The notes under the pieces: generated by a model
What the model saw: only the letters and a program-made list of their open reading frames with translations
Databases searched by the model: none
What the model was told of the DNA's origin: nothing
Part shown: positions 9,201 to 17,677 of the stretch, piece after piece
Numbering within the stretch: the first letter of the stretch is position 1
Layout: each line of letters starts with the position of its first letter
From: Apricaphanius iberus
Taxonomy: Eukaryota > Chordata > Actinopteri > Cyprinodontiformes > Aphaniidae
Direction: 5' to 3'
DNA: 64,000 nt
Assembly (NCBI GenBank): GCA_028564705.1
Contig: JAPXFQ010002620.1
Coordinates: 1,178,001-1,242,000, forward strand
Program-made: the position numbers and the translations under genes

Positions 9201-11868
9201 TAGTAGACCAGAATAGTTTTTGTCCTTTATTTTTAAGTAAATTTGGCTGATAAAAACCAAAATATTATCTTATAAATCATACCTCCAATACTCTTGTAAT
9301 AATCCTGTAGTTCAGATTGGAGTATTTTCCTTTTTGTTACATGTAGCCATATTATTAATCATATAAATCAATGCAGAGGACCATTATTTCGCAAACTGGG
9401 ACAGGGAATTGTGTTCTGTATTTTATTTATTTTTCATCCATTTGAGGGAGCAAGAGGAGTCATATGTATATGCAGGTCTGATTGTAATAAATATTGTCAG
9501 GAGACAAAAACACTCCAATCTAAACTACAGAGAATGCATTAAGGATTATTATAAGTGTATAGGAAGTATAAGGGGAGGAGACCGAGGCTCCCTATAGTCG
9601 ATTTCATTAGTACTCAATACAGCTTTTGGGAACTATATGCTTATTATTATAAGGCTAGTTTGTCTAGTATGCTGCTCCTTTGGTGATTTGGAACACAAGG
9701 AGGTGTAGAGGACCACAAAAAAAGAGCGCTGGGTTTGTTTCCATTAGTTTCTAGAGTATTCTATGAGCTTCACTTCTAGTAAAAAGCTTTCACGCTCAAT
9801 CAAAACGTACTTTCTGTCGTTCATTGCTCCTTGAGGGGGAATGTATTTACAAGGTGAAGAAAATAAACTCTAGTTGACCAGAAATGGAAGGCAATGGTAG
9901 GCAGACCTGCCAGAAAATGTCTGCAGCCCCTGCTGTCCTGTTGGGAAATTGCTTCACACCAATACAGAAGTATGAAGAGAAACGGTCTCTGTCAATACAT
10001 GAACATGTGGGTGCAAACTTGCTGACGAGAAGTATAAGCTGGGCTTTACAGGTTAAAGCAATAAAGTCAAAAAGCCTTTTCCCTGTTTTATTCCTCTGTA
10101 TAAACCGGGCTAACCTAAAGCTGTACCTGGTAGACGGTAATCCTGGCATCCAAGTCGTTGGCAATGCGAGTCAGGCTCAAGCGAGCCAGGTCCACGGGGT
10201 CCTCAGGCAGCGGTTGGGGAACAGGGAAGGGGTTTAGGTGCTTGAACTTGGGGAACCAGTACATGATGCGTTGGTACTTTCTCATAGGGTGGCTCTTCTC
10301 CCCAAAGATCTGGACCAGCAGGACCTTGGTCTCAATGTTGGGCATTATACCTGAAGCAAAGACAGTAACATTCAAGTAGAGGCTGTAACCTGTAGAACTG
10401 CTTCAATGATCAGTATTCCAGCTCTATTTGGAGCCCATGAAGAAGACACCCACCGTAGCTCTCCATCTGCTCCAGTAGCTGCACTCCACACTCCTGCTGT
10501 CTGGGATAGTGGTTAAACATTCGCTGAATAAAGTTTCTGGGCACAAACACCTCTTTGGGAAAAACATCCAGCAGTTTGTTGTATACACTCAGGTCTCTCT
10601 CTACTCCGAACTCTGGCATTTTCTTTAGAGCAGCGTAGATAAACTCCACATGGCCGCGCCGTCTGATGTCCCTCTTGATGAAGACATCGATCACTTGGTT
10701 AAATGTGGCCTTGGTTTTAGAATCTTTGGCCACCTGCTCAAACAGGTCCTCCTGAGTGGCCAGAGACTTGGTCCTCTTCGTCTCGTCCTCATTAACAAAT
10801 CGTGCGGGTGCCGGCCGACTCTTAGCAGAAGCTGGGCTGCAACGAAAATGCCTCAGCACCTGCAGATGAAAACGGACTTGTTACAGAGGAGCTAAAAAGT
10901 ATTTGGTAGCCATCGATTATGCAGGTGTTCCCACTTAAAAAGATAACAGAGGTCTGTAATTTTCCTCATAGATACACTTCCACTGTGAGAGACAGAATAA
11001 AAAAAAACTCCAAGAAATCACACTGTATAATTTTTAAAAGATGTATTTATGTATAATGGTACAGAAAATAAGTATTTAGCACCTACAAACAAGCAAGCAT
11101 TCTGGCCCTCACAGATCTGTTATTTCTTTAAGAGGGTCTTCTATCCTCCACTCGTTACTTGTATTAATGACACCTGTCCACACCTTCAAACAGCCAGACT
11201 CCAATCTCCACCATGGGGAAGGCTAGAGAGCTGTCCAAGGACAAGACTGTACACCTGCACAAGACTGGGATGAGCCAATCTACAATAGGCAAGCAGCTTG
11301 GTGAGAAGCTACATCACTGACTTACTCCCTAAATCTGGAGCCCCATGATTATTATGGGGCTCCATAATATATTATCAGCACCTTTTCAGTTTCATAAGGT
11401 AACATATTGGTTTGAAGGGGGTCTCATGGTTGGATTTCTCTTAGATATCGGTATGCCCCATAAGCTCCCCAAAATAGCCACCCTGCCTCATGGCAACCCA
11501 AAATGTGCCTCCAGTCAGTCTCCATGGAGTGCTGGAAAGGCTGCCTAGAGGAACCCTCTGGGTCTGCGGACCTTCACTCACTGCTGGGAAACCAACAGCA
11601 GAGAACCCAGCTGAAAGTCTAACAGTATAATGTATATAACGACACCATATGAAGTCATTTTTCTAAACACTGTATGACCCGGTAAAAGACGGAACCCTGA
11701 GCTTTAGTTGGGGAACGGGCTGGTAGCAAACAGACTGAAGCTCACCTGCTGCTGTTGGTTATGTTGCACAAAGACCTGATTGGATGACGAGGAAAGGAGC
11801 AGGGCACCTCGCTGGGGAGCCGTCCGGTGGAACCGAACCAGCTGCAGGTAGCATCTGGAACACCTCAT
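2944..11868 (-). CDS. ecsit: ECSIT, signalling intermediate in Toll pathway and complex I assembly factor (whole gene, 7 exons)
   Basis: In other vertebrates ECSIT acts in the mitochondrial complex I assembly (MCIA) complex with NDUFAF1 and ACAD9, and as an adaptor linking TRAF6 and MEKK1 in Toll/IL-1 signalling and SMADs in BMP signalling. Coding exons are 11746-11868, 10454-10859, 10127-10350, 7326-7383, 7006-7154, 3315-3420 and 2944-3230. All junctions are GT-AG and together they give 1353 bases, 450 residues plus stop, close to the 431 residues of human ECSIT. Diagnostic blocks include [43 protein letters not shown] and [10 protein letters not shown]. The N-terminus is Arg-rich and free of acidic residues, fitting a mitochondrial presequence. 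The first in-frame ATG is at 11868. An upstream GTG at 11895 is in frame but follows a stop closely. Introns 1, 3 and 5 carry transposon relics. Confidence 0.95.
3315..3420 (-). CDS. ecsit: ecsit exon 6
   Basis: Encodes [20 protein letters not shown] and [13 protein letters not shown]. The acceptor is CCACAG|GTAGAG and the donor GACT|GTAAGA. It corresponds to the EEWNLYYPMQLDL region of mammalian ECSIT. Enters in phase 0 and leaves in phase 1. Confidence 0.92.
3632..5765 (-). mobile_element. RTE-like LINE, 5'-truncated and decayed
   Basis: Minus-strand fragments in order are: the end of an endonuclease domain ([15 protein letters not shown], 5534-5725), linker pieces (5018-5203), reverse-transcriptase C-terminal sequence ([25 protein letters not shown], 4656-4901), [19 protein letters not shown] (4405-4611), and the C-terminus [19 protein letters not shown] (3727-3850). 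Together they form one collinear element lacking the N-terminal endonuclease. Frameshifts separate the pieces. Same orientation as ecsit, inside intron 5. The clade assignment is from recognition of the C-terminal motifs. Confidence 0.75.
3861..4404. mobile_element. MITE nested in the RTE-like LINE (copy 1)
   Basis: The terminal inverted repeats are GGCCTTGTCCACAC at the left and its complement GTGTGGACATGGCT at the right, 12 of 14 matched. A 3-base duplication TCA (3858-3860 and 4405-4407) flanks it, and removing the insert rejoins the LINE coding sequence. It has no coding capacity. A second, end-worn copy lies at 59735-60187 and shares 'tttctacggtttggcctgtc', 'aacagcatttat' and 'gaactactgccccctacagg'. 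Confidence 0.8.
7006..7154 (-). CDS. ecsit: ecsit exon 5
   Basis: Encodes [19 protein letters not shown], then [20 protein letters not shown] and [11 protein letters not shown]. The acceptor is TGTCAG|GTATCC. The donor AAA|GTTTGT is the one that keeps frame with exon 6. The block is strongly conserved in ECSIT. Confidence 0.93.
7326..7383 (-). CDS. ecsit: ecsit exon 4
   Basis: A 58-base exon encoding [19 protein letters not shown] plus one base. The acceptor is CCAACAG|CTG and the donor GTAG|GTATGG. It joins exon 3 in phase 0 and exon 5 in phase 1, matching the region before HIVGIQSP in mammalian ECSIT. Confidence 0.9.
7384..10126. other. ecsit intron 3
   Basis: The intron holds the L1-like LINE 3' end described separately. 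From 8871 to 10126 I see no exon or firmly assigned repeat. A CpG-rich patch with a TGACGTC (CRE-like) site lies at about 8910-8980. Its meaning is unknown. Confidence 0.4.
7690..8872 (+). mobile_element. L1/Tx1-like LINE, degenerate C-terminal and 3' end
   Basis: Conceptual translation from about 7730 gives, with stops and frameshifts, the C-terminal part of a fish L1-type ORF2 ('LWNNRYI', 'KSLFFNEW'). The only good open stretch, 8202-8423, ends in a C-x2-C-x8-H-x4-C zinc-knuckle pattern ([18 protein letters not shown]), typical of the reverse-transcriptase C-terminus in this clade. A 3' UTR follows and ends in an AATAAATAAATA-rich tail at 8839-8871. The copy is 5'-truncated and dead. It is inserted antisense to ecsit. 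Confidence 0.7.
10127..10350 (-). CDS. ecsit: ecsit exon 3
   Basis: Residues 177-251, beginning [16 protein letters not shown] and including MYWFPKF, NPFPVP and [12 protein letters not shown], ending ARITVYQ. The acceptor is CTTCAG|GTATAA and the donor CCAG|GTACAG. Intron 2, which separates it from exon 2, is only 103 bases. Confidence 0.95.
10454..10859 (-). CDS. ecsit: ecsit exon 2
   Basis: Largest coding exon, residues 42-176. The acceptor is CTGCAG|GTGCTG and the donor TACG|GTGGGT, giving phase 0 in and phase 1 out. It carries the conserved ECSIT core: DLFEQ near the start, [20 protein letters not shown], then [20 protein letters not shown] and HYPRQQECG. These blocks are nearly identical across vertebrate ECSIT proteins. 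Confidence 0.95.
10860..11330 (+). mobile_element. Tc1/mariner-like element, 5' part only (ecsit intron 1)
   Basis: From about 10905 the plus strand reads 'gcaggtgttcccacttaa', followed by sequence typical of the 5' end of a Tc1-like element common in fish: 'aataagtatttagcacc', 'caaacaagcaagcattctgg', 'gacacctgtccacacc' and a start-like 'ccatggggaaggctagag'. It breaks off near 11330, before any catalytic domain, so it is a dead fragment. Its orientation is opposite to ecsit. The family is recognised from memory of the consensus. Confidence 0.65.
11331..11745. other. ecsit intron 1 remainder, unassigned
   Basis: No exon was found. Sequence around 11400-11600 is compositionally richer in G+C than the surrounding intron and may be part of another repeat, but I do not recognise it. 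Confidence 0.3.
11746..11868 (-). CDS. ecsit: ecsit exon 1 (coding part)
   Basis: Encodes residues 1-41, beginning [15 protein letters not shown] and ending in a run of Gln. The many Arg and hydrophobic residues and the lack of Asp/Glu match a mitochondrial targeting peptide. The donor is CAG|GTGAGC and the exon ends in phase 0. The A at -3 of the ATG is favourable for initiation. Confidence 0.85.
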
Positions 11869-11885
11869 CCTTTCAGCGGGGCCAT
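11865..11885 (-). promoter_or_regulatory. Short upstream ORF overlapping the ecsit start (ATGA)
   Basis: An out-of-frame ATG at 11885-11883 opens a six-codon frame (MAPLKG) whose TGA at 11867-11865 overlaps the ecsit ATG as ATGA. If the transcript includes this ATG, ecsit translation would depend on leaky scanning or reinitiation. The transcription start is not visible, so its use is inferred. Confidence 0.45.
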
Positions 11886-12290
11886 CTGACAGCACGGCAC
11901 TCAGTTAACACTAACGATCTGGTTCCGAGTAAGAAAGCGACAATGATCGGTCATATTTACCGCTACGTTTTTATCCAAACAAGAAAACCAAACATGCCAG
12001 AAAACTAGTTTTTATATTCATAGATTCCGTTAAATGTTCCTTGTGTACATATCAAGCTAACACATGAAGCTATTGTAAAACCAGCAGAGCAAACGAGCAT
12101 ACTTCAACTAAAGTCTCCTTCAAAACTCGCTTTCTGTGGACGCGTCCATGTTGGGAAGCCGGTGGTGTAAGGTGACATGTAACACGGGTGGAACATCCTG
12201 GTGGTTCACACTTAATCGTCCCCCGAAACAAGAGGAACATTAGCGCCGACACGTAGTTCCTTGAGATGACAGACGCCTTCATTTATAAAG
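11869..12290 (-). promoter_or_regulatory. Probable ecsit 5' UTR and promoter region
   Basis: This is the upstream flank of ecsit exon 1. Several CpGs occur, mainly at 11930-11960 and 12130-12260, more than in the AT-rich DNA on either side. No TATA box at a convincing distance was seen. The assignment is by position only. Confidence 0.35.
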
Positions 12291-12359
12291 ACCAAAAATA
12301 ATAAAAATCATGAAAAAGTTTATTTATTTCGATAACTCAATTCAAAACGTGAAACCTGA

Positions 12360-12560
12360 AGGCAAGGCAATTTTATTTTTATAGCACACTTTAACACAAG
12401 GGAATTCATGGGCTTTACATGATTACAGAAATGGGAAAATTAAAACATAGAATCAGTAAGAGAAAGCATAAACGAAAATTTATGAAACAAACAACAGCAT
12501 TTAATTAAAAACAACAATTTAGGATAAAAACATTCAATAATAGTATTGGCAATAGGGAGA
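12360..12560 (-). repeat. LINE 3'-end-type repeat (reverse)
   Basis: Reads 'ggcaaggcaattttatttt' followed by 'tatagcac', 'ggctttacatgattacag' and an A-rich block with 'aaaacatagaatcagtaag'. This is the usual inverted form of a fish LINE/SINE tail ('caaagtgctttacat' type). The boundaries are approximate. Confidence 0.5.
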
Positions 12561-12569
12561 CATCAGGTC

Positions 12570-13055
12570 AATTGGGACACTTTTTAGTTGATCGCAAGTA
12601 AACTATTTAAAATGCTAAACTTGGTTAAATTAATTAATTTTATAGCCTAATATGAGTCTTGGTAACATTTTTGTGCAAACAATATATTGCCAATAACAAT
12701 AGTTTACAATATTTTAACCTTTAAAGGCTACAAGTGACCACTATCTGATCTGGGTAGAGGTTTAGGTAAAATGGGACAGTCGTTCAGGTAAAGTGGGACA
12801 GGTGATGTAGTTTGAAGAATTCTTCCCTTGGCTGCCACAGTGTCTACAAAGGATCAAATATTCATTGATTTCATACGTTAGAAAAGTGTGTTAAATGACG
12901 AGAGTATGTCTGTGTTGACACTCAGCTCTTTCTGTATAAGTGTGTTCACGTAGAGTAGGCTATGTGTAGCCTACAAATACCATGAGTCTACAAGAAGGTG
13001 TGGGTGTCTGTGTGTGGCATGCGCTGATGTGTGTGTATATGTGTGTGGTTTTTTT

Positions 13056-13086
<31 letters not shown>

Positions 13087-13270
13087 GGTGAATGTTCCAA
13101 CAGTTACAAGCTAATTAAAATACAACTAATTCTCTGGTGATGTATCTTGCTAAACTATCATAGTATTTCTAATATCCGACAATGTGGCATTAAAGGGACA
13201 TTGCCATGTGATTTCTGATCCTTGTGGCTTAAAATCATACCCATTAACATCAGCCAAAAGTGTCCCATTT
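12570..13270. mobile_element. Putative non-autonomous element with imperfect terminal inverted repeats
   Basis: The left end 12570-12592 and the right end 13249-13270 are inverted copies with a shared core GGGACACTTTT and matching outer bases. The inside is non-coding and contains a T17-G23 run. No clear target duplication was found, so the call rests on the inverted ends alone. Confidence 0.45.
13049..13088 (+). repeat. Homopolymer junction: T17 followed by G23
   Basis: Seventeen T are followed directly by twenty-three G, preceded by a GT-rich stretch (13025-13048). The exact lengths may suffer sequencing or assembly error. The G tract could form a quadruplex. Confidence 0.9.
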
Positions 13271-13897
13271 TAGCGTAAAATGTTGTCCTTATTTGCCTGA
13301 CGCACATGCACCACATTAGCTAAAATTAGTTTTCTTTGAAAAATTAAATCATACTGCCTAATCATGTTGATATTAAGTTAGACCTGACACAACAATATTC
13401 ATTTCATTCATGTTTTTTGTTATATTCACATTACTTTAGCTGCAATATCCTTATAAGGATGCCAAAATAGACATGTCAGGGCACTCACCTTCGATGTTTC
13501 AGAAGCACAGATTTTTAAAGCTTGGCTCCTCCCATCTCTGATACTTCAGACCAATTAAAATGATTGTATTTTACAAACAGCAACTGCAGTTTAAAGGTAG
13601 TAACGTGCATTTTTATTGGCTGCTAATATTTAAAGGGATAAAAGGTTGAAACGTTATTTGTCCCCTAGTAGAATCATATACATCATGTACAGTGTTTTTT
13701 CAACATTTCCCTTGTGGTTTGTGGTGGTATTGCAAGGGGTCCTTGATAATAAATTATATTATTTATTTTTAAAAATCCGCTGACATTTATAGAAATAGAT
13801 TGATTATTATTTTACTCAAATGTGACAAAGACCTTAATCAACCTTAACTACAGAAGGTACCATGACATTCTTTTTCTCTTTCACAAGTGTAATTCAT

Positions 13898-14122
13898 TCT
13901 ACAGCTGCTGGTAAAAAAAATAAGAATATCATGAAAAAGATTACTTATTTGAGTAATTACATGTAAAAAAGAGAAATTTGTAAATCAAATAAAATTGTAG
14001 CATACATGTTTAGAATATTTTTTTCTTTTAATTTTCATTATTATAATACAATTAATGAAAGTCCCAAATTCACTATCTCAGTAAATTAGAATATTTTGAA
14101 AATGATCAATATTGAAGACACC
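13898..14122 (+). mobile_element. Non-autonomous DNA-transposon-like repeat
   Basis: Sequence 'aagaatatcatgaaaaagat', 'cagtaaattagaatattttg' and 'caatattgaagacacc' matches a common fish DNA-transposon-derived repeat by recognition. It is degenerate and its ends are unclear. Confidence 0.5.
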
Positions 14123-14177
14123 TTTATACAGCACAGAAATATGAACGTAATAAAACTGATTTTTTAATACAGTTTTT

Positions 14178-14223
14178 TTTTTCAGAAATATGTAACAACA
14201 TAATGTTACATATTTCTGAAAAA
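14178..14223. repeat. Perfect hairpin, 19-bp arms and 8-base loop
   Basis: Arms 14178-14196 and 14205-14223 are exact reverse complements (core CAGAAATATGTAAC). The loop is AACATAAT. It has no following T run that would indicate a pol III gene. Confidence 0.85.
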
Positions 14224-14514
14224 TTGTGGAAAAGGTGTTTTGTTACTTTATTTTAATGTTACTACATCTATTTTTCATAATGTTCAGAGGCTGCTGCATA
14301 ATATATTCTGTTCTGTTACATTTTTCTGTAAACTGCCTAAATATGCCAAGGAGCTACTGCTGATTTATGTTGTTGTTCTGGAAATTACAACTGAAAGCTC
14401 ATAATTGCCTGAAAGAGTGAATAAATGCCACAATGCAATACAAAAGGCAGTCCCCTGACTTGATAAAAATATGCAAGGGGTCCAGGACCCCAAAAATGTT
14501 CAGAACCACTGTTT

Positions 14515-14715
14515 TAGAGGATTTTGTGATTCCTTCTGCTGATGATCTGTATGGAGATGCAGATTTCATATTCCAGCAGGACCTGGTCCCTCCCTATACT
14601 GCCAGAAGCACCTGGTTTGATGTCTATGCCATGACAGTCTGGCCAATCACAGATAGGCCTAGTCGGACTGTCCACAGCTAGACCCCATTGAGAATCTATC
14701 TGGTATTTTTTAAAT
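14515..14715 (+). pseudogene. Tc1/mariner-like transposase relic (DDE C-terminal part)
   Basis: Translation gives DADFIFQQDLVPPYTARST, matching the second catalytic Asp region (FQQDNAPxH type) of Tc1/mariner transposases. After a stop and frame change comes LDPIENL, matching the DLNPIENLW block. Frame breaks and loss of the conserved His show it is dead. It lies just upstream of the L2 LINE. Confidence 0.65.
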
Positions 14716-14842
14716 CTTTTTTTTTAAATATAGCACATACATAGAACACATATGCATACGCTGAAAATAATAAATAAATGAGTCAACTCCCCCTAGCTAC
14801 TTAAACTTTAGTGTCCCTCGAAGTACTGGTCGGGGAGGTTGA

Positions 14843-17524
14843 GTAGCAAATATCTTTCATTCCGATTTACTAATTAATCTCCAAAAAAACAATAGTTACA
14901 GTTCCTTTGAGCATCTAGTTTTTAGCTTTCCTCATACACATAACAAAGCAGTAAAGCCACTTTTTTTTGTGGTCTTATATCGTCCACCAGGACCTTATTC
15001 TCAATTTTTAGATCAGATTTCAGATTTTCTATCTGACTTAGTTTTAAACACTGATAAAGTCATTATAGTCGGAGACTTCAATATTCATGTTGATAATGAA
15101 AGTGATAGTCTAAATACAGCTTTTAACACTATCCTAGACTCAATAGGCTTTACTCAAAATGTGCAGGGACCAACACATTCTTGTCACCACACTTTAGATC
15201 TTGTGCTGACTTATGGCATTGACTGTGAAGAAATAACAGTCTTTCCACATAACCCTATCCTGTCTGATCATTTCCTTATCACTTTTAAACTTACTCTAAT
15301 GGATCATATCAAACCTGAAAGAAAACTTCATTATACCAGAACGTTATCAGACAACGCTGTAGCAAATTTTAAAGAAGCTCTTCCAACTTTAATTTCCTCA
15401 GTTTATAAATGCAGAACAGAAAACAGTGATTTAACTCGTGACCCCTCACAACTTGACATTTTAGTTCATAGCGTTAATTCCTCCCTGCGTCGGGCAATAG
15501 ACAAAGTTGCCCCCTTGAAAAGGAAGGTGGCTAGCCATAGAAGATTAACTCCCTGGTTTAATTTAGAGCTACGTACCCTAAAGCAGAATGTTAGAAAACT
15601 AGAGAGAAAATGGCGCTCCACGCATTTACATGATTCCTTTTTAATATGGAAAAATAGTTTATTGCTATATAAAAAGAGCCTTCACACAGCTAGAACAGCA
15701 TATTATTCATCTTTAATCGAGGAGAATAAAAATAATCCTAGGTTTCTTTTTAATACAGTTGCCAAACTCACACAGGATCATAGCTCTATCGAGCCAACCA
15801 TTCCCCAAGCTCTAAGCAGTGACGACTTCATGCAATTCTTTATAAATAAAATAGACTCTATAAAAAATAAGATAATTGGGAACCTTCCCAATATGCTTGC
15901 TTCCTCCTTAGTTAATGAGGCAGCCTCAAAAATGGTGGAACCTAATATATGCTTAAACTGCTTTAATGCAGCCGAACTTTGTGATGTACTAAAATTATTA
16001 GCTTCATCTAAACCTTCAACTTGCGTTTTAGACCCAATCCCAACTAAACTCTTAAAAGAAGTTTTCCCTCTGATCGCTGCTCCAATTTTAAATATAATGA
16101 ATCTATCCTTAGTCAATGGATATGTACCACAGGAGTTTAAGATTGCTGTAATTAAACCTCTACTTAAGAAACCCTCTCTTGATCAAAACGACTTAATTAA
16201 CTATAGACCGATATCTAATCTTCCCTTCTTATCTAAAATTCTTGAGAAAATAGTTGCACACCAGATATGTGAGCATTTAAACAATAATGAGCTGTTTGAG
16301 AAGTTTCAGTCAGGCTTTAGAGCTCATCACAGCACTGAAACAGCTCTGGTGAAGGTTACTAATGATATTCTCATAGCCTCAGACAATGGACTGGTGACCA
16401 TTCTGGTTCTGTTAGATCTCAGTGCTGCCTTTGACACTGTTGATCACAATATTCTCATAGAAAGGCTTCAAAGTGTCGGTATAATAGGAACAGCACTAGG
16501 TTGGTTTAAATCTTATTTGTCTAACAGATTTCAGTTTGTTCAGGTAAACAATAGATCTTCCTCAACCTCAATAGTTACTTGCGGAGTACCACAGGGTTCA
16601 GTGCTTGGGCCGATTCTCTTTACTATATATATGCTTCCTATTGGTAAAATAATTAGGCAGCATGGGATAAAATTCCATAGTTACGCAGATGATACACAGC
16701 TATATCTATCCATAAATCCTGATGAATCCAATCAGTTAGGTAGACTACAGGCATGTCTGGAAGACATAAAAACTTGGATGACTCTAAACTTCTTGCTTCT
16801 AAATTCTGATAAAACAGAAGTTGTCGTCTTTGGACCAGAAGCTCTGAAAAAGAAACTACTTAGTCAGCCCCTTCACCTGGACGGCATTAAATTAGCCTCC
16901 AGTAATAAAGCAAAAAACCTCGGTGTCATTTTTGACCAAGATATGTCATTTAGAACTCACATTAAAGAAGTCTGTAGGATTTCCTTTTTTCACCTTAGGA
17001 ATATTGCAAAAATTAGAACCATCCTGTCCAGGAATGATGCTGAAAAACTAGTCCATGCCTTTGTTACTTCAAGGCTGGATTACTGTAACTGTCTATTATC
17101 AGGTAGTCCACAGAATACAATTAAAAGTCTTCAGTTAGTTCAAAATGCTGCTGCTAGGATTCTGATGAATATTAAAAGAAGAGATCACATTTCCCCTGTT
17201 TTAGCTTCTCTTCACTGGCTCCCAGTAAAATCTAGAATAGAATTCAAGATCCTCCTTCTGACATATAAAGCCCTTAATAATCTAGCTCCATCATACATAA
17301 GAGACCTGATTGTTCCATATGTTCCTAACAGAGACCTTCGCTCTCAGACTGCAGGTTTACTGGTAGTTCCTAGGATTTCTAAAAGTAGAATGGGTGGCAG
17401 ATCTTTCAGCTATCAGGCTCCCCTCCTATGGAACCGGCTCCCAGGGTTGGTTCGTGAAGCAGACAATTTGTCTATCTTTAAAACTAGGCTAAAAACTTTC
17501 CTCTTTGACAAAGCTTACAGTTAG
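14843..17524 (+). CDS. L2-type ORF2 fragment: endonuclease (partial) and reverse transcriptase
   Basis: The encoded polyprotein would nick target DNA and copy the element RNA by target-primed reverse transcription. The open frame has 893 codons before the stop. It begins inside the apurinic-type endonuclease (YRPPGPYSQFL, IIVGDFNIHVDN, SDHFLITF with the catalytic SDH at about 15263-15271). The reverse transcriptase follows: NYRPISNLPFLSKILEK, the motif A Asp in LLDLSAAFDTVDH (Asp at 16415), GVPQGSVLGPILF, and catalytic YADD at 16682-16693. The C-terminus has SRLDYCNCLLSG, LHWLPV, PLLWNRLP and LKTFLF, as in L2/Maui elements. An upstream stop (TGA 14840-14842), apparently from a Gly codon, separates it from in-frame sequence back to about 14775. 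The copy lacks a 5' end and is unlikely to start its own transcription. Confidence 0.88.
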   Translation, partial: VANIFHSDLLINLQKNNSYSSFEHLVFSFPHTHNKAVKPLFFVVLYRPPGPYSQFLDQISDFLSDLVLNTDKVIIVGDFNIHVDNESDSLNTAFNTILDSIGFTQNVQGPTHSCHHTLDLVLTYGIDCEEITVFPHNPILSDHFLITFKLTLMDHIKPERKLHYTRTLSDNAVANFKEALPTLISSVYKCRTENSDLTRDPSQLDILVHSVNSSLRRAIDKVAPLKRKVASHRRLTPWFNLELRTLKQNVRKLERKWRSTHLHDSFLIWKNSLLLYKKSLHTARTAYYSSLIEENKNNPRFLFNTVAKLTQDHSSIEPTIPQALSSDDFMQFFINKIDSIKNKIIGNLPNMLASSLVNEAASKMVEPNICLNCFNAAELCDVLKLLASSKPSTCVLDPIPTKLLKEVFPLIAAPILNIMNLSLVNGYVPQEFKIAVIKPLLKKPSLDQNDLINYRPISNLPFLSKILEKIVAHQICEHLNNNELFEKFQSGFRAHHSTETALVKVTNDILIASDNGLVTILVLLDLSAAFDTVDHNILIERLQSVGIIGTALGWFKSYLSNRFQFVQVNNRSSSTSIVTCGVPQGSVLGPILFTIYMLPIGKIIRQHGIKFHSYADDTQLYLSINPDESNQLGRLQACLEDIKTWMTLNFLLLNSDKTEVVVFGPEALKKKLLSQPLHLDGIKLASSNKAKNLGVIFDQDMSFRTHIKEVCRISFFHLRNIAKIRTILSRNDAEKLVHAFVTSRLDYCNCLLSGSPQNTIKSLQLVQNAAARILMNIKRRDHISPVLASLHWLPVKSRIEFKILLLTYKALNNLAPSYIRDLIVPYVPNRDLRSQTAGLLVVPRISKSRMGGRSFSYQAPLLWNRLPGLVREADNLSIFKTRLKTFLFDKAYS

Positions 17525-17677
17525 AGATATGTTTATAGGTAGTTAGAGTCAGGTCAGACAGGTAGATAGGAAGAGACAGGTTAATGTTAGTAGTCAGGCA
17601 GAGTGTCAAAAGTTAGGAAGAGATAGGAAGAGGTAGAGTAGCTAGGTAGAGATAGATTAATGTAAGCCAGGTAAAGA

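Noticed and set aside
11869..11895. Upstream GTG (11895) as the ecsit start
   Set aside because: It adds MLSDGPAER, whose acidic residues would spoil the presequence, and it is not an ATG. A stop lies a few codons before it.
15778..16116. 112-codon minus-strand open frame
   Set aside because: It is the shadow of the L2 reverse transcriptase frame on the other strand.
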